64,000 nt of DNA from Ectopseudomonas chengduensis (GCF_900102635.1 NZ_FMZQ01000010.1:1-64000), one strand, 5' to 3'; numbered from the stretch's first letter, positions 11,904 to 21,210 are shown. Program-made: numbers and translations. Notes: a model not told the origin generated them from the letters alone.

Positions 11904-11920
11904 GCCGTTCAGCAGGCAAA

Positions 11921-11942
11921 CCCGGATTGCATCCGGGCTACG
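11921..11942. repeat. REP-like palindrome, family A
   Basis: CCCGGATTGCATCCGGG followed by CTACG. It lies in the 48-bp gap between the convergent DUF4345 and trmA genes. The same unit occurs at 15425-15486 (inverted pair) and 35744-35797 (inverted pair inside a gene). Confidence 0.85.
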
Positions 11943-11951
11943 AGGGGCGGT

Positions 11952-13040
11952 TCAGCGCCGCTCCAGCAACACACCCGCTTCCATATGGTGGGTGTAGGGG
12001 AACTGGTCGAATAGCGCGCTGCGCGTCACCTTGTGGGTGTCGTTGAGCTGGGCGATGTTGGCGGCCAGGGTCTCCGGGTTGCAGGAGATATAGAGGATGC
12101 GCTCGAAGCGCCGGGTCAGCTCGCACGTGTCCGGGTCCATGCCGGCGCGCGGTGGGTCGACGAAGACGCTGCCGAACTCATAGCTCTTCAGGTCAATGCC
12201 GGCCAGGCGGCGGAACGGGCGCACCTCATTCAGCGCCTGGGTCAGCTCTTCGGCGGATAGGCGTACCAGCTCGACGTTGTCCACACCGTTGTCAGCCAGG
12301 TTGGCCAGGGCGGCGTTCACTGAGGTCTTGCTGATTTCGGTGGCCAGCACGCGGCGCACGCGGGTGGCCAGCGGCAGGGTGAAGTTGCCATTGCCGCAGT
12401 ACAGTTCCAGCAGGTCGTCGTCGCGCTCGCCGAGTACGTCATAGGCCCAACCCAGCATCTTCTCGCAGACTCGGCCGTTGGGCTGAGTGAAGGCGCCTTC
12501 CGGCTGGCGATAGCGGAAGCTGCGTCCGGCCACGTTCAGTTCTTCTTCCACGTAATCGCGGCCGATCACCAGGCGCTGGCCACGGGAGCGGCCGACCAGG
12601 CTGACGTTCAGCTCGGTCGCCAGGCGTTCGGCCTCCGCCTGCCAGGCCTCGTCGAGCGGGCGGTGGTAGGCCAGGGTGATCAGCGCATCGCCGGCCAGGG
12701 TGGTGAGAAATTCCACCTGGAACAGTTTGAACGACAGCGCTTCGCTGGCCTGCCAGGCGGCACGCAGACGCGGCATCAGCTCGTTGATGCGCAGGCTGGC
12801 GATGGGGAAGTCGTCGAGCAGGATCGGCGTGTGTTTGTCGCCCGGCGCGAACATCGCGTAGTGGCGCTGGCCGTCTTCACGCCACAGGCGGAACTCGGCG
12901 CGCATGCGGTAGTGCTCGCGCGGCGAGTCGAACACCACAGGCTCCGGCGCGCCGAAGGGCGCCAGCAGTTCGACCAGGCGGGCCTTCTTCTCGGCGAGTT
13001 GGGCGTCGTAGGTGGCGGGGTCGAATGCGGGGCGGCTCAT
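11952..13040 (-). CDS. trmA: tRNA (uracil-5-)-methyltransferase TrmA
   Basis: 362 aa, SAM-dependent enzyme making m5U54 in the tRNA T-loop. N-terminal RNA-contact part ([23 protein letters not shown]). The Rossmann domain has the SAM loop [15 protein letters not shown] near 215, and the catalytic cysteine is in SCNPET at about residue 320. The C-terminal [19 protein letters not shown] is typical of TrmA. Unlike the RlmD/RumA paralogues it has no N-terminal TRAM domain or iron-sulfur cysteines. Full length. Confidence 0.97.
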   Translation of the reverse strand: MSRPAFDPATYDAQLAEKKARLVELLAPFGAPEPVVFDSPREHYRMRAEFRLWREDGQRHYAMFAPGDKHTPILLDDFPIASLRINELMPRLRAAWQASEALSFKLFQVEFLTTLAGDALITLAYHRPLDEAWQAEAERLATELNVSLVGRSRGQRLVIGRDYVEEELNVAGRSFRYRQPEGAFTQPNGRVCEKMLGWAYDVLGERDDDLLELYCGNGNFTLPLATRVRRVLATEISKTSVNAALANLADNGVDNVELVRLSAEELTQALNEVRPFRRLAGIDLKSYEFGSVFVDPPRAGMDPDTCELTRRFERILYISCNPETLAANIAQLNDTHKVTRSALFDQFPYTHHMEAGVLLERR

Positions 13041-13363
13041 CGGTCACTCATGGGGGCAGGAAAACGGGGCGCCATTGTAGCGATTCCGTTGCTGGCGTGC
13101 CGTTGTCGTCGATCATTGGTGGCGCTGGACGCAGAGCGTCCCGGGGAGACGTTCCCACGCGGAGCGTGGGAACGATCATGATGAGCGCCGACGGTGGGCT
13201 GAAGCGGAACGCCGCCCGGCCCACCCTACTCAGAGTATCCAGGGCGCGGCGTAGGACGTACTTGCGAAGCAGCCGCGTAGGGTGGGCTTCAGCCCACCGA
13301 TAACACTTCAGAACAGAGCCAGCGCAGCGTAGGGCGTACTCGCGAAGCAGTACGCCGGGTTGA
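13041..13363. repeat. 323-bp gene-free region packed with REP-like repeats
   Basis: No credible gene. It holds (1) GTTCCCACGC-GGA-GCGTGGGAAC at 13152-13174, a common Pseudomonas palindrome. (2) A family-B unit at 13193-13229 (GTGGGCTGAAGCGG... to CCCACCCTAC). (3) A tandem diverged pair of about 29 bp at 13244-13272 and 13322-13350, sharing CGTAGG.CGTACT.GCGAAGC. (4) A second family-B unit at 13277-13300, GTAGGGTGGGCTTCAGCCCACC. It separates trmA from the purine permease gene on the same strand and may act as transcript ends for the latter. Confidence 0.8.
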
Positions 13364-14656
13364 TCAGGCGAAGTAGGCCAGCTTGACCACGAACAAGGCC
13401 GAGAGCACCCACATCGCCGGGTTCAGTTCGCGCCAGCGCCCGGCCAGTACCTTGACCGCGGTCCAGGCGATGAAGCCGAACGCGATGCCGTTGGCGATGG
13501 AGAAAGTCAGCGGCATGGCCAGTGCGGCGACCACCACCGGGGCGGCGACGGTCAGGTCGTCCCAGTCGATCTGCGCCAGGCTGCTCATCATCAGCACGGC
13601 GACGAACAGCAGCGCAGGCGCGGTGGCATAGGCCGGTACGGCGCCAGCCAGGGGAGCGAAGAACAGGGCCAGGAGGAACAGCGCGGCGACCACGCAGGCA
13701 GTCAGGCCGGTACGCCCGCCGGTACTGATGCCGGCAGCGGATTCGATGTAGCTGGTGGTGGTGCTGGTGCCCAGCGCGGCGCCGGCCATGGTCGCGGTGC
13801 TGTCAGCCATCAGCGCGCGGCCCAGGCGCGGCATCTTGCCGTCCTTGTCCAGCAGGTTGGCCTTCTGCGCGACGCCGACCAGGGTGCCGGAGGTGTCGAA
13901 CAGGTCGACGAAGAGAAAGGCGAAGATCACGCTGATCAGGCCGATATCCAGCGCGCCGGCAATGTCCAGCTGCAGCAGGGTCGGCATCAGCGACGGTGGC
14001 ATCGACACCACGCCCTGCAGCTCGGACAGGCCGAAGACAATGGACAGGCCGGTGACCAGCAGAATGCCGATCATCACCGCGCCGGTGACCTTGCGATAGG
14101 CCAGCGCGGCGATGACGAAGAAGCCCAGGCAGGCCAGCAGCGCGCCGCCCTTGCTCATGTCGCCGAGGCCGACCAGGGTGGCCTGATGATCGACCACGAT
14201 GCCGGCGTTCTTCAGTGCGATGATCGCCAGGAACAGGCCGATGCCGGCGGCGATACCGGCGCGCAGGGCCAGCGGGATGCTGTTGATGATCCACTCGCGG
14301 ATCTTGAAGATCGACAGCAGGAAGAAGATCGCGCCGGAGAGGAATACTGCGCCCAGAGCGGTTTGCCAGCTGTAGCCCATGGTCATCACCACGGTGTAGG
14401 TGAAGAAGGCGTTGAGGCCCATGCCGGGCGCCAGAGCGATCGGGTAGTTGGCCAGCAGGCCCATGATCAACGAGCCGATGGCGCCAGCCAGGCAGGTGGC
14501 GACGAACACCGCGCCGTGGTCCATGCCAGTCTTGGCCAGCATTTCCGGGTTGACGAAGAGGATGTAGGCCATGGTCAGGAAGGTGGTGATCCCGGCCAGT
14601 ACCTCGGTGCGCACCGTGGTGTTGTGGGCTTTGAGTTGGAACAGTCTTTCCAGCAT
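13364..14656 (-). CDS. NCS2-family purine (adenine/guanine/hypoxanthine) permease
   Basis: 430 aa from ATG 14656 (GGGGAG seven bases upstream); the open frame extends further but the extension is not conserved in type. About 13 membrane segments. AzgA/PbuG-type motifs are GITTFLTMAYILFVNPEML near the N-terminus, NYPIALAPGMGLNAFFTYTV, and the substrate-site segment GTSTTTSYIESAAGISTGGR. Family members import purine bases by proton symport; the exact base is not decidable. It is single, with no riboswitch-like structure noticed upstream, and has 199 bp to the divergent yajL. Confidence 0.94.
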   Translation of the reverse strand: MLERLFQLKAHNTTVRTEVLAGITTFLTMAYILFVNPEMLAKTGMDHGAVFVATCLAGAIGSLIMGLLANYPIALAPGMGLNAFFTYTVVMTMGYSWQTALGAVFLSGAIFFLLSIFKIREWIINSIPLALRAGIAAGIGLFLAIIALKNAGIVVDHQATLVGLGDMSKGGALLACLGFFVIAALAYRKVTGAVMIGILLVTGLSIVFGLSELQGVVSMPPSLMPTLLQLDIAGALDIGLISVIFAFLFVDLFDTSGTLVGVAQKANLLDKDGKMPRLGRALMADSTATMAGAALGTSTTTSYIESAAGISTGGRTGLTACVVAALFLLALFFAPLAGAVPAYATAPALLFVAVLMMSSLAQIDWDDLTVAAPVVVAALAMPLTFSIANGIAFGFIAWTAVKVLAGRWRELNPAMWVLSALFVVKLAYFA

Positions 14657-14855
14657 GGTGGCTCCCCGAGGCGCGAGCGCGCCGAAATTGATCTGCACAA
14701 AGCAAAGCATATCCGTCCATGCAGGCTGGAAAATTGCTCGATCTGGCAAAAGCCGCGCATCATACCAGCAAGGTTTTGCCGGGTGAATTTACGGTCTGTC
14801 GTGTCTTTTTATGACCAGGTGGACAGTTTCATTTTCTGTCTGAAGGAGTGGTGAG

Positions 14856-15407
14856 ATGAGCAAGCGAGCACTGATTGCAGTCGCCGATGGTGTCGAAGAT
14901 CTCGAATGCGTGACGCTGATCGATGTGCTGCGCCGCGCCGATATCGAGGTACTGGTAGCGAGTATCGAAGAGCGCAGGATGATCACCTGCGCCCGTGGTA
15001 CGCGTCTGACTGCAGACGCCATGCTGGTGGACGTGCTGGCACAGGACTTCGACCTGATCGTCCTGCCCGGAGGCATGCCGGGTGCACAGCATCTGGCTGA
15101 CTTCGAGCCGCTGGCCGAGCGCGTACGCAAGCAGGCCAAGGCGGGCGAGCTGTTCGCCGCGATCTGCGCTGCGCCCGCGTTGGCCTTGCAGAGCTACGGG
15201 GTGCTCAGGCAGCGGCGCATGACCTGCTATCCGGCGTTCAGTGATCGACTGAGCGGTTGCACCTTCGTCGATGAGGCGGTGGTGGTCGATGGCAACTGCA
15301 TTACCAGTCAGGGTCCGGGAACGGCGTTGGCGTTTGCCCTGACGCTGGTGGAGCAGTTGGTCGGACGCGGCACGCGCACCGAGGTGGCCAAGGCGATGCT
15401 GGTGTAG
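14856..15407 (+). CDS. yajL: DJ-1/PfpI superfamily protein YajL
   Basis: 183 aa, close to E. coli YajL/human DJ-1. The conserved Glu 17 lies in DGVEDLE and the nucleophile Cys 104 in AAICAAPALAL. The core signature is LIVLPGGMPGAQHL. Proposed roles in the family are oxidative-stress chaperone and protein/nucleotide deglycase or glyoxalase activity, which is debated. The start has AAGGAG about eight bases upstream. It stands alone between the purine permease and a REP pair. Confidence 0.94.
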   Translation: MSKRALIAVADGVEDLECVTLIDVLRRADIEVLVASIEERRMITCARGTRLTADAMLVDVLAQDFDLIVLPGGMPGAQHLADFEPLAERVRKQAKAGELFAAICAAPALALQSYGVLRQRRMTCYPAFSDRLSGCTFVDEAVVVDGNCITSQGPGTALAFALTLVEQLVGRGTRTEVAKAMLV

Positions 15408-15424
15408 AGGGCGCAGCCTGACTC

Positions 15425-15486
15425 TGTAGCCCGGATGAAATCCGGGGCGCTGGCGATCATGTTCCCCGGATTGCATCCGGGCTACG
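15425..15486. repeat. REP-like inverted pair, family A
   Basis: GTAGCCCGGATGAAATCCGGGG and, 16 bases later, its inverted partner CCCCGGATTGCATCCGGG followed by CTACG. This is a BIME-like arrangement downstream of yajL. Confidence 0.88.
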
Positions 15487-15506
15487 CAAAGCGCCGGCCA
15501 AGACTC

Positions 15507-15545
15507 GTGGGCTAAAGCGGATCGCCGCCCGACCCACCCCACGAG
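15507..15545. repeat. REP-like unit, family B
   Basis: GTGGGCTAAAGCGGATCGCC followed by GCCCGACCCACCCCAC. It is nearly identical to 32523-32558 and close to 13193-13229, and lies just upstream of the ada 3' end. Confidence 0.8.
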
Positions 15546-15563
15546 CTGAAGCGCCCGCACGGG

Positions 15564-16592
15564 CTACGTCTCCCGGCTTTCCTGCTCCAGCAACCGCCGT
15601 TTGCGCTGCAGTCCCCAGCGGTAGCCGCTGAGGCTACCATCGCTGGCCACCACCCGATGACAGGGCAGCAGCAGGCCGATGGCATTGTTGGCGCAGGCAC
15701 GGGCAATCGCCCTTGGGTGACTGTGCAGTTGTCCGGCCAGATAGGCGTAGCTGCGGGTCTCGCCGCTGGGAATGTTCTGCAGCGCCTGCCAGACCCGTTG
15801 CTGAAAGGCCGTGCCGCGAATGTCCAGGGGCAGATGGGCGGCTCGCTCGGGTTCTTCGAGTTGCTCCAGCACCTGCTGCAGCCAGCTGCGCAGACCCTGT
15901 TCATCTTCTTCGAGCTGGGCGGCGGCGAAGCGCTGTTGCAGCTCGCTACGTAGTGCTGCCGGCTCATCGCCAAACAGCAGAGCGCAAACGCCCTTGTCGC
16001 TGGTGGCCAGCAGCACCTGGCCGAGCGGGCAGGGGGCGATGCTGTAACGCAGGCGCTCGCCGGCGCCACGTTGACGGCGCTGAGCGGGGCTCATGGCCTG
16101 GGGCTTTTCATACAGCGCGCGGGTGCCGGAATAGCCAGCAGCCAGGGCGGCCTCGAGCACGTTGTCTGCCTCTGGCAATTGAGCATCCAGGCGTTGGCGG
16201 CGCTGCGCAGCGGCCCAGGCATTGGGCGTCATCCCGGTGCGCGCCTTGAACGCCCGGGCCAGATGCGATGGCGACAGGCCGATGCGTGCCGCCAGCTGTG
16301 GCAGCGTCAGGCGTTGCTCGCCACTTAGAAGTGCACAGGCGGCCGCGACCAGCGCGTCGAGTTGCTGCGCTGGGCTTTGCCCCTGCGGTGAGCAGCGCTT
16401 GCACGGGCGAAAGCCGGCAGCCTCGGCACTGGCTGCATCGGCATGGAAGCTGACGTTGTCGCGCCGTGGCCGCCGCGCAGGGCAGTTCGGCCGGCAGTAA
16501 ATGCCGGTGCTGCGTACGGTGAAAACGAAGCGCCCGTCGAACGCCTCATCACGTTCGCAGACGGCCTGCCAACAGCGTTCCTGGTCAAGCAT
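15564..16592 (-). CDS. ada: Ada: bifunctional methyl-DNA repair protein and AraC-type activator
   Basis: 342 aa from ATG 16592. The N-terminal zinc domain has Cys 33, 37, 64 and 67 (in YCRPNCPAR and FRPCKRC); Cys 33 should accept methyl groups from phosphotriesters. An AraC-type DNA-binding part (LAARIGLSPSHLARAFKARTG) follows. The C-terminal O6-methylguanine methyltransferase has its acceptor Cys 311 in PCHRVV. The full length is slightly shorter than E. coli Ada, and all acceptor residues are present. It repairs alkylated DNA and, once methylated, activates its own gene. A possible Ada box lies at 16661-16669. Divergent from the HD-GYP-like gene. Confidence 0.96.
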   Translation of the reverse strand: MLDQERCWQAVCERDEAFDGRFVFTVRSTGIYCRPNCPARRPRRDNVSFHADAASAEAAGFRPCKRCSPQGQSPAQQLDALVAAACALLSGEQRLTLPQLAARIGLSPSHLARAFKARTGMTPNAWAAAQRRQRLDAQLPEADNVLEAALAAGYSGTRALYEKPQAMSPAQRRQRGAGERLRYSIAPCPLGQVLLATSDKGVCALLFGDEPAALRSELQQRFAAAQLEEDEQGLRSWLQQVLEQLEEPERAAHLPLDIRGTAFQQRVWQALQNIPSGETRSYAYLAGQLHSHPRAIARACANNAIGLLLPCHRVVASDGSLSGYRWGLQRKRRLLEQESRET

Positions 16593-16660
16593 GGAGCAGC
16601 CCTTCTGCTGACGATCTTGCTGACGATTGTCGACTGCGTTCACCGCTCTGCCAATCCGCA

Positions 16661-16669
16661 TTGCACTTT
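16661..16669 (-). promoter_or_regulatory. Possible Ada box upstream of ada
   Basis: AAAGTGCAA on the minus strand, one change from the AAAGCGCA core known for Ada-activated promoters, 69 bases before the ada start codon. A single short match, so weak. Confidence 0.35.
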
Positions 16670-16763
16670 CAAAGCCCTGTCGAGGTCATTTGTACGACGG
16701 CCTGAGCGCAAATGCGGCCCAGCGCCTTTAATGATGGATAGGCAAGTGCCAACGGAGATCGCC

Positions 16764-17936
16764 ATGCGCGGGATGCTCGATAGGCCGGAGCAGGAACTGA
16801 TTCTGGTTGTGGAGGATGCAGTCGACGCGCGCCAGCGCCTCGGCGCGCTGTTGGCCGACCGCTACCAGGTAAGGCTGGTTGGCAGCGAGGAGGCGCTGCA
16901 CGCTGCCAGGTCGCGACCGCAGCCAGACCTGATTCTGCTGGGCTGGCAGGACGACTACGCGCTCTGTCGCGGGCTCAGGACCGATCCGCAGACCCGCCAT
17001 ATCCCGCTGATCCTGGTCACCGGCCGCAGCGATGCCGCCGACGAGCAGTTGGGCTTCGACCTCGGCGCTGCCGACTACATCACCAAACCGGTCAGTGCGC
17101 CCATCGTGCTCGCGCGTGTTCGAGCGCAGCTGCAGCTCAAGGCGGCCACCGATTACCTGCGTGACAAGAGCGAGTATCTGGAACTCGAGGTCAAGCGCCG
17201 TACGCGCGATATCCAGAATCTGCAGGATGTCACCATCGAGGCCATGGCCAGCGTTGCCGTCATGCGTGACAACCCGAGCAGTCGTCGCCTGGAGCGTATC
17301 GAACGCTACATGACCTGTCTGACCGCTGCGTTAGCGCGGCAGCAGCCGGCCTTGTCGGAGTCTCTGAACGAGGAGCGCATCGCCCAGTTGGGCAAGTCGG
17401 CCATGCTGCATGTGATCGACCGACTGACCCTGCCGGATCGCGTGCTGCTCAACCATGGCGAGCCGGATGAAAATGACCTGCGCCTGCTGAGCGAGGGGGT
17501 GATCGCCGGCCGGGATGCATTGGAGCGAGCCGAGCGCAAGCTGGGCAGCGTCACCAACTTTCTCTCCGATGCCAAGGATATCGTCTACGGCCAGCATGAG
17601 CGCTGGGACGGCAAAGGCTATCCACAGGGGCTGCTCGGCGAGCAGATTCCGCTTTCGGCGCGGCTGATGGCGCTGGTGGGGCACTTCGAAGAGCTGAGCT
17701 GCCGGCATCCCTACCTGCCGCCCATCAGCCCGGCGCAGGCGGTGGCGCAGATCAGCGCGGCCAGCGGTACACGCTTCGACCCCATGGTGGTGCTAGCCTT
17801 CGTCGAAGCCACGACGGAGTTCCTGCATATCGCCGAAACCCTGGCCGACGACGCCGCCGCGGTCGGCGTGGAGTTGCAGCGGCTGGAGGACTCGCTGGCC
17901 GAAAGCATCGAGTTGACGCTGCCGCCGACCTCCTGA
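16764..17936 (+). CDS. Degenerate response regulator with HD-GYP-like domain
   Basis: 390 aa from ATG 16764, six bases after GGAG; ATGs at 16731/16734 lack a site. The receiver domain (about 11-125) keeps Glu17-Asp18 and Lys108, but the phosphoacceptor position in DLILLGWQD is Gly60. A coiled-coil linker covers 125-155. The HD-GYP domain (about 160-350) keeps HERWDGKGYPQG and PLSARLMAL. It has lost the HD dyad (LHVID at 215-219 where LHDIGK is normal), the first His of the HH pair (Gln277) and the early metal-binding His. So it is probably neither phosphorylated nor a working cyclic-di-GMP phosphodiesterase. A binding or scaffold role is possible. No sensor kinase is adjacent. Confidence 0.85.
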   Translation: MRGMLDRPEQELILVVEDAVDARQRLGALLADRYQVRLVGSEEALHAARSRPQPDLILLGWQDDYALCRGLRTDPQTRHIPLILVTGRSDAADEQLGFDLGAADYITKPVSAPIVLARVRAQLQLKAATDYLRDKSEYLELEVKRRTRDIQNLQDVTIEAMASVAVMRDNPSSRRLERIERYMTCLTAALARQQPALSESLNEERIAQLGKSAMLHVIDRLTLPDRVLLNHGEPDENDLRLLSEGVIAGRDALERAERKLGSVTNFLSDAKDIVYGQHERWDGKGYPQGLLGEQIPLSARLMALVGHFEELSCRHPYLPPISPAQAVAQISAASGTRFDPMVVLAFVEATTEFLHIAETLADDAAAVGVELQRLEDSLAESIELTLPPTS

Positions 17937-18027
17937 CGCACCGCTGCACCACGTCTGCCGTGCACGACCGATTCGACCCACGGCACCCTAGTGTCGCGAC
18001 ACGGATGATCTGTCGCTGCCTTGAACC

Positions 18028-18095
18028 GTGGGAGGGGCTTCAGCCGCGACGCTTTTGGCGCATTCAAAGTCGCTCGCGGCTAAAGCCCCTCCCAC
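18028..18095. repeat. REP-like inverted pair, family C
   Basis: GTGGGAGGGGCTTCAGCCGC and its inverted partner GCGGCTAAAGCCCCTCCCAC, separated by about 28 bases. A widespread Pseudomonas intergenic palindrome. It sits between the convergent HD-GYP-like and dppF genes; the rest of 17937-18165 shows nothing else. Confidence 0.88.
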
Positions 18096-18165
18096 GAAAG
18101 CCGGACGCTGAACCGATACTCCATGGTTGACGAGACACTAGCGACCTGCGTGGCCCTTGCAGGGG

Positions 18166-19137
18166 TCAATCGATGATCCGCTCCACATGATGACAGGCCA
18201 CCTGCCGCGCATCGATCAGGCGCAGCTCAGGGCGTTCGCCGCGGCAGCGTTCGTCGGCATGCGGGCAGCGCTTGTGGAAGGCGCAGCCGGATGGCGGGTT
18301 CAGCGGATTGGGCAACTCGCCGCTGATCTTCATCCGAGGCTTGTCCGGATCGGGATGAATCGCCGGCGTCGCCGACAGCAGGGCACGGGTGTAGGGGTGC
18401 AGCGGGCGGGCGTAGAGCGCCTCGGCCGCGCCCATCTCCACCGGGCGGCCGAGGTACATCACCAGCACGTCGTCGGCGACATGACGCACCACGGCGAGGT
18501 TGTGCGAGATGAACACGTAGCCGGTCTGGTACTGCTCCTGCAGGTCCATGAACAGGTTGAGCACCTGCGCCTGGATCGACACGTCCAGCGCCGAGGTCGG
18601 TTCGTCCGCCACCAGCACCTTGGGCTGCAGCATCATGGCGCGGGCCAGGGCGATGCGCTGGCGCTGACCGCCGGAGAACATGTGCGGGTAGCGCTGGTAG
18701 TGCTCGGGGCGCAGCCCCACCTGCTGCATCATCGCCTGCACCTTCTCACGGCGTTCGGCACGCGACAGGTTGGTGTTGATCAGCAGCGGTTCGGCCAGTT
18801 GGTCACCGATCTTCTGCCTCGGGTTGAGCGAGGCGTAGGGGTTCTGGAACACCATCTGCACGTCGCGGCGCAGTTGTTTGCGCTCGGCATGGCTGGCGCC
18901 GGCCACTTCCCGTCCGGCGATCTGCAGGCTACCGGCGCTGGGCTCTTCGATCAGGGTCAGGGCGCGGGCCAGGGTGGACTTGCCGCAGCCGGACTCGCCA
19001 ACCACCGCCAGGGTCCTGCCTGACTCCAGCGTGAACGACACGCCGTTGAGCGCCTGCACCAAGGCTGCCGGTTTGAACAGGCCGCGCGAGACGCTGTAGT
19101 GGCGGGTCAGCTCACGGGCTTGAAGTACGGTGCTCAT
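18166..19137 (-). CDS. dppF: Dipeptide ABC transporter ATP-binding protein DppF
   Basis: 323 aa ATPase. Walker A GESGCGKST, signature FSGGQRQRIALARAM, Walker B VLVADEP, and a His switch in FISHNLAVV. The C-terminal oligopeptide/dipeptide extension (SGCAFHKRCPHADERC) carries the cysteines found in Dpp/Opp ATPases. ATG 19137 overlaps the dppD stop (TGATG), so the two are translationally coupled. With DppD it powers the DppBC channel. Last gene of the dppBCDF run. Confidence 0.95.
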   Translation of the reverse strand: MSTVLQARELTRHYSVSRGLFKPAALVQALNGVSFTLESGRTLAVVGESGCGKSTLARALTLIEEPSAGSLQIAGREVAGASHAERKQLRRDVQMVFQNPYASLNPRQKIGDQLAEPLLINTNLSRAERREKVQAMMQQVGLRPEHYQRYPHMFSGGQRQRIALARAMMLQPKVLVADEPTSALDVSIQAQVLNLFMDLQEQYQTGYVFISHNLAVVRHVADDVLVMYLGRPVEMGAAEALYARPLHPYTRALLSATPAIHPDPDKPRMKISGELPNPLNPPSGCAFHKRCPHADERCRGERPELRLIDARQVACHHVERIID

Positions 19138-20111
19138 CAGGCCACCTCCGCCGCGGGTACAAGAGGAAAGAAGCAGCGCGCGGCGCCTCGCTCGTGTGCG
19201 TCCAGGGTTGGGCGCTCGTCGCGGCAACGCGGCTGCACGTACGGGCAGCGTGGCGACAGCAGGCAGCCCTGTGGGCGGTCATAACGGCCGGGCACGATAC
19301 CGGGCAGGGTCGCCAGGCGGTGGGCGCCGGCGCTGTGTTCGGGGATCGCCTTGAGCAAGGCTTCGGTATAGGGATGACTGGGGGCGTCGAACAGAGCCGG
19401 CACCTGGCCCAGCTCCACCGCTTGCCCGGCGTACATCACGCAGACGCGCTGAGCGGTTTCAGCCACCACGGCCAGGTCGTGGGTGATCAGCACCAGGGCC
19501 ATGCCCTGGTCGCGCTGCAGATCCAGCAGCAGCTCCATGATCTGCGCCTGGATGGTCACGTCCAGCGCGGTGGTGGGTTCGTCGGCGATCAGCAGCTTGG
19601 GCTCGGCGGCAATCGCCATGGCGATTGCCACGCGCTGGCTCATGCCACCGGAGAGCTGATGCGGGTAGGCATCGAGGCGACTGGCGGCGCCGGGTATCTC
19701 GACCCTTTCGAGCAGCTCCAGGGCGCGAGCGCGCGCCGCTTTGCCTTTCAGGCCGAGGTGCTGATGCAACACTTCCTCGATCTGGAAGCCTACGGTGTAG
19801 CTGGGGTTGAGCGCGGTCATCGGGTCCTGGAAGACCATGGACAGGTCCTTGCCGACGATACGCCGACGCTGCCGACCTTTCAGACGCAGCATGTCGGTGC
19901 TGTCGAACTGCATGCAATCGGCCTGGACGATGCCGGGTGCGTCGATCAGGCCCATCAGCGCCATCATGGTCACCGACTTGCCAGAGCCGGACTCGCCGAC
20001 GATGGCCAGCACTTCACCTTTTTCCACACTCAGATCGAGCCCGTCGACCACCGGCACGGCGTCGGCCGCGCCGAAACGTACGGAGAGGTTGCGGATATCC
20101 AGCAGACTCAT
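19137..20111 (-). CDS. dppD: Dipeptide ABC transporter ATP-binding protein DppD
   Basis: 324 aa from ATG 20111, preceded by GGAGG. Walker [11 protein letters not shown]-loop [12 protein letters not shown], signature [15 protein letters not shown], Walker B LLIADEPT, and an oligopeptide-type C-terminus ([15 protein letters not shown]). It pairs with DppF to hydrolyse ATP for dipeptide import. It is separated from dppC by 102 bp holding a short palindrome, but still reads as one operon dppB-C-D-F. Confidence 0.95.
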   Translation of the reverse strand: MSLLDIRNLSVRFGAADAVPVVDGLDLSVEKGEVLAIVGESGSGKSVTMMALMGLIDAPGIVQADCMQFDSTDMLRLKGRQRRRIVGKDLSMVFQDPMTALNPSYTVGFQIEEVLHQHLGLKGKAARARALELLERVEIPGAASRLDAYPHQLSGGMSQRVAIAMAIAAEPKLLIADEPTTALDVTIQAQIMELLLDLQRDQGMALVLITHDLAVVAETAQRVCVMYAGQAVELGQVPALFDAPSHPYTEALLKAIPEHSAGAHRLATLPGIVPGRYDRPQGCLLSPRCPYVQPRCRDERPTLDAHERGAARCFFPLVPAAEVA

Positions 20112-20169
20112 CGGGTGCCCTCCGTGCGTAGGATGGACGATGCTTCTCCCGTCCACGCTGCGCAGCTGT

Positions 20170-20186
20170 GGTGCGCCATGCGCACC
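20170..20186. repeat. Short palindrome, family D, in the dppC-dppD gap
   Basis: GGTGCGCCATGCGCACC, the same core as in the repeats at 21132-21152 and 50454-50512. Nearby CGTAGGATGGACG and CGTCCACGCTGCG look like degenerate arms. It lies within the operon. Confidence 0.65.
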
Positions 20187-20213
20187 GAGATCATCTTGTG
20201 CATATGGGCCTCC

Positions 20214-21116
20214 TCAGATGGCGTTCTTCAGTTTCGGATCGAGGGCATCGCGCAGGCCGTCACCCATCAGGTTGATCGCCAGCACGCTGAGCAGAATCGC
20301 CAGGCCAGGCAGGGTCACCACCCACCAAGCGCGTTCGATGTAGTCGCGCGCCGAGGCCAGCATGGTGCCCCACTCGGGTGTCGGCGGTTGTACGCCGAGG
20401 CCGAGAAAGCCTAGCGCGGCGGCGTCGAGAATCGCCGAGGAAAAGCTCAGGGTGGCCTGCACGATCAGCGGCGCCATGCAGTTGGGCAGCACGGTGAAGA
20501 ACATCAGCCGGGGCAGGCTGGCGCCGGCCAGCTGCGCAGCGGTGACGTAGTCGCGGTTCAGCTCGCCCATCACGGCCGCGCGGGTCAGGCGTACGTAGGA
20601 GGGCAGCGAGACGATGGCGATGGCGAAAATGGTGTTGATCAGCCCTGGGCCGAGGATGGCGACGATGGCCACCGCCAGCAGCAGCGATGGCAGCGCCAGC
20701 ATGATGTCCATCAGACGCATGATGCCGGGGCCGAGCAGACGCGGGAAAAACCCGGCGACCAGGCCCAGCAGGATGCCGGGAATCAGCGACAGCACCACCG
20801 AAGCCAGGCCGATCAGCAGCGACAGGCGTGCACCGTGGATCAGCCGCGAGAGCAGGTCACGGCCCAGCTCGTCGGTGCCGAGCAGGAAGCGCCACTGACC
20901 ACCATCCAGCCAGACCGGCGGGGTGAGCAGGAAGTCGCGGTACTGCTCGCTGGGATGGTGCGGCGCGACCCAGGGGGCGAACAGCGCGCAGAACACCATC
21001 AGCAGCATGAAGCCGAGGCCACAGACGGCGCCCTTGTTATGGCTGAAGGCTTGCCAGAATTCTTTCAGCGGCGATGGGTAGAGCAGGCTCTGGTCGAGGC
21101 TGGTGGCTGCAGTCAT
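20214..21116 (-). CDS. dppC: Dipeptide ABC transporter permease DppC
   Basis: 300 aa from ATG 21116, which has AGGGGG seven bases upstream; the ATG at 21122 would sit on top of that site. An N-terminal cytoplasmic segment (LYPSPLKEFWQAFSHNKGA) precedes six membrane helices. The permease EAA loop is LTRAAVMGELNRDYVTAAQL. It forms the membrane channel with DppB. A repeat-containing 117-bp gap separates it from dppB. Confidence 0.95.
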   Translation of the reverse strand: MTAATSLDQSLLYPSPLKEFWQAFSHNKGAVCGLGFMLLMVFCALFAPWVAPHHPSEQYRDFLLTPPVWLDGGQWRFLLGTDELGRDLLSRLIHGARLSLLIGLASVVLSLIPGILLGLVAGFFPRLLGPGIMRLMDIMLALPSLLLAVAIVAILGPGLINTIFAIAIVSLPSYVRLTRAAVMGELNRDYVTAAQLAGASLPRLMFFTVLPNCMAPLIVQATLSFSSAILDAAALGFLGLGVQPPTPEWGTMLASARDYIERAWWVVTLPGLAILLSVLAINLMGDGLRDALDPKLKNAI

Positions 21117-21131
21117 GGGCATACCCCCTGG

Positions 21132-21210
21132 GTAGGGTGCGCTGTGCGCACCGATGGTTGGTCGCCGCTATTGGGGCGCACGGCCTGGGCGGCTCCGCGA
21201 CACCCTAGGG
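21132..21210. repeat. REP-like inverted unit, family D, in the dppB-dppC gap
   Basis: GTAGGGTGCGCTGTGCGCACC at the left, with a degenerate inverted arm (GGGGCGCACGG ... CACCCTAGGG) ending near 21210. The same family occurs at 50454-50512. It lies inside the dpp operon, so it is transcribed. Confidence 0.75.
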
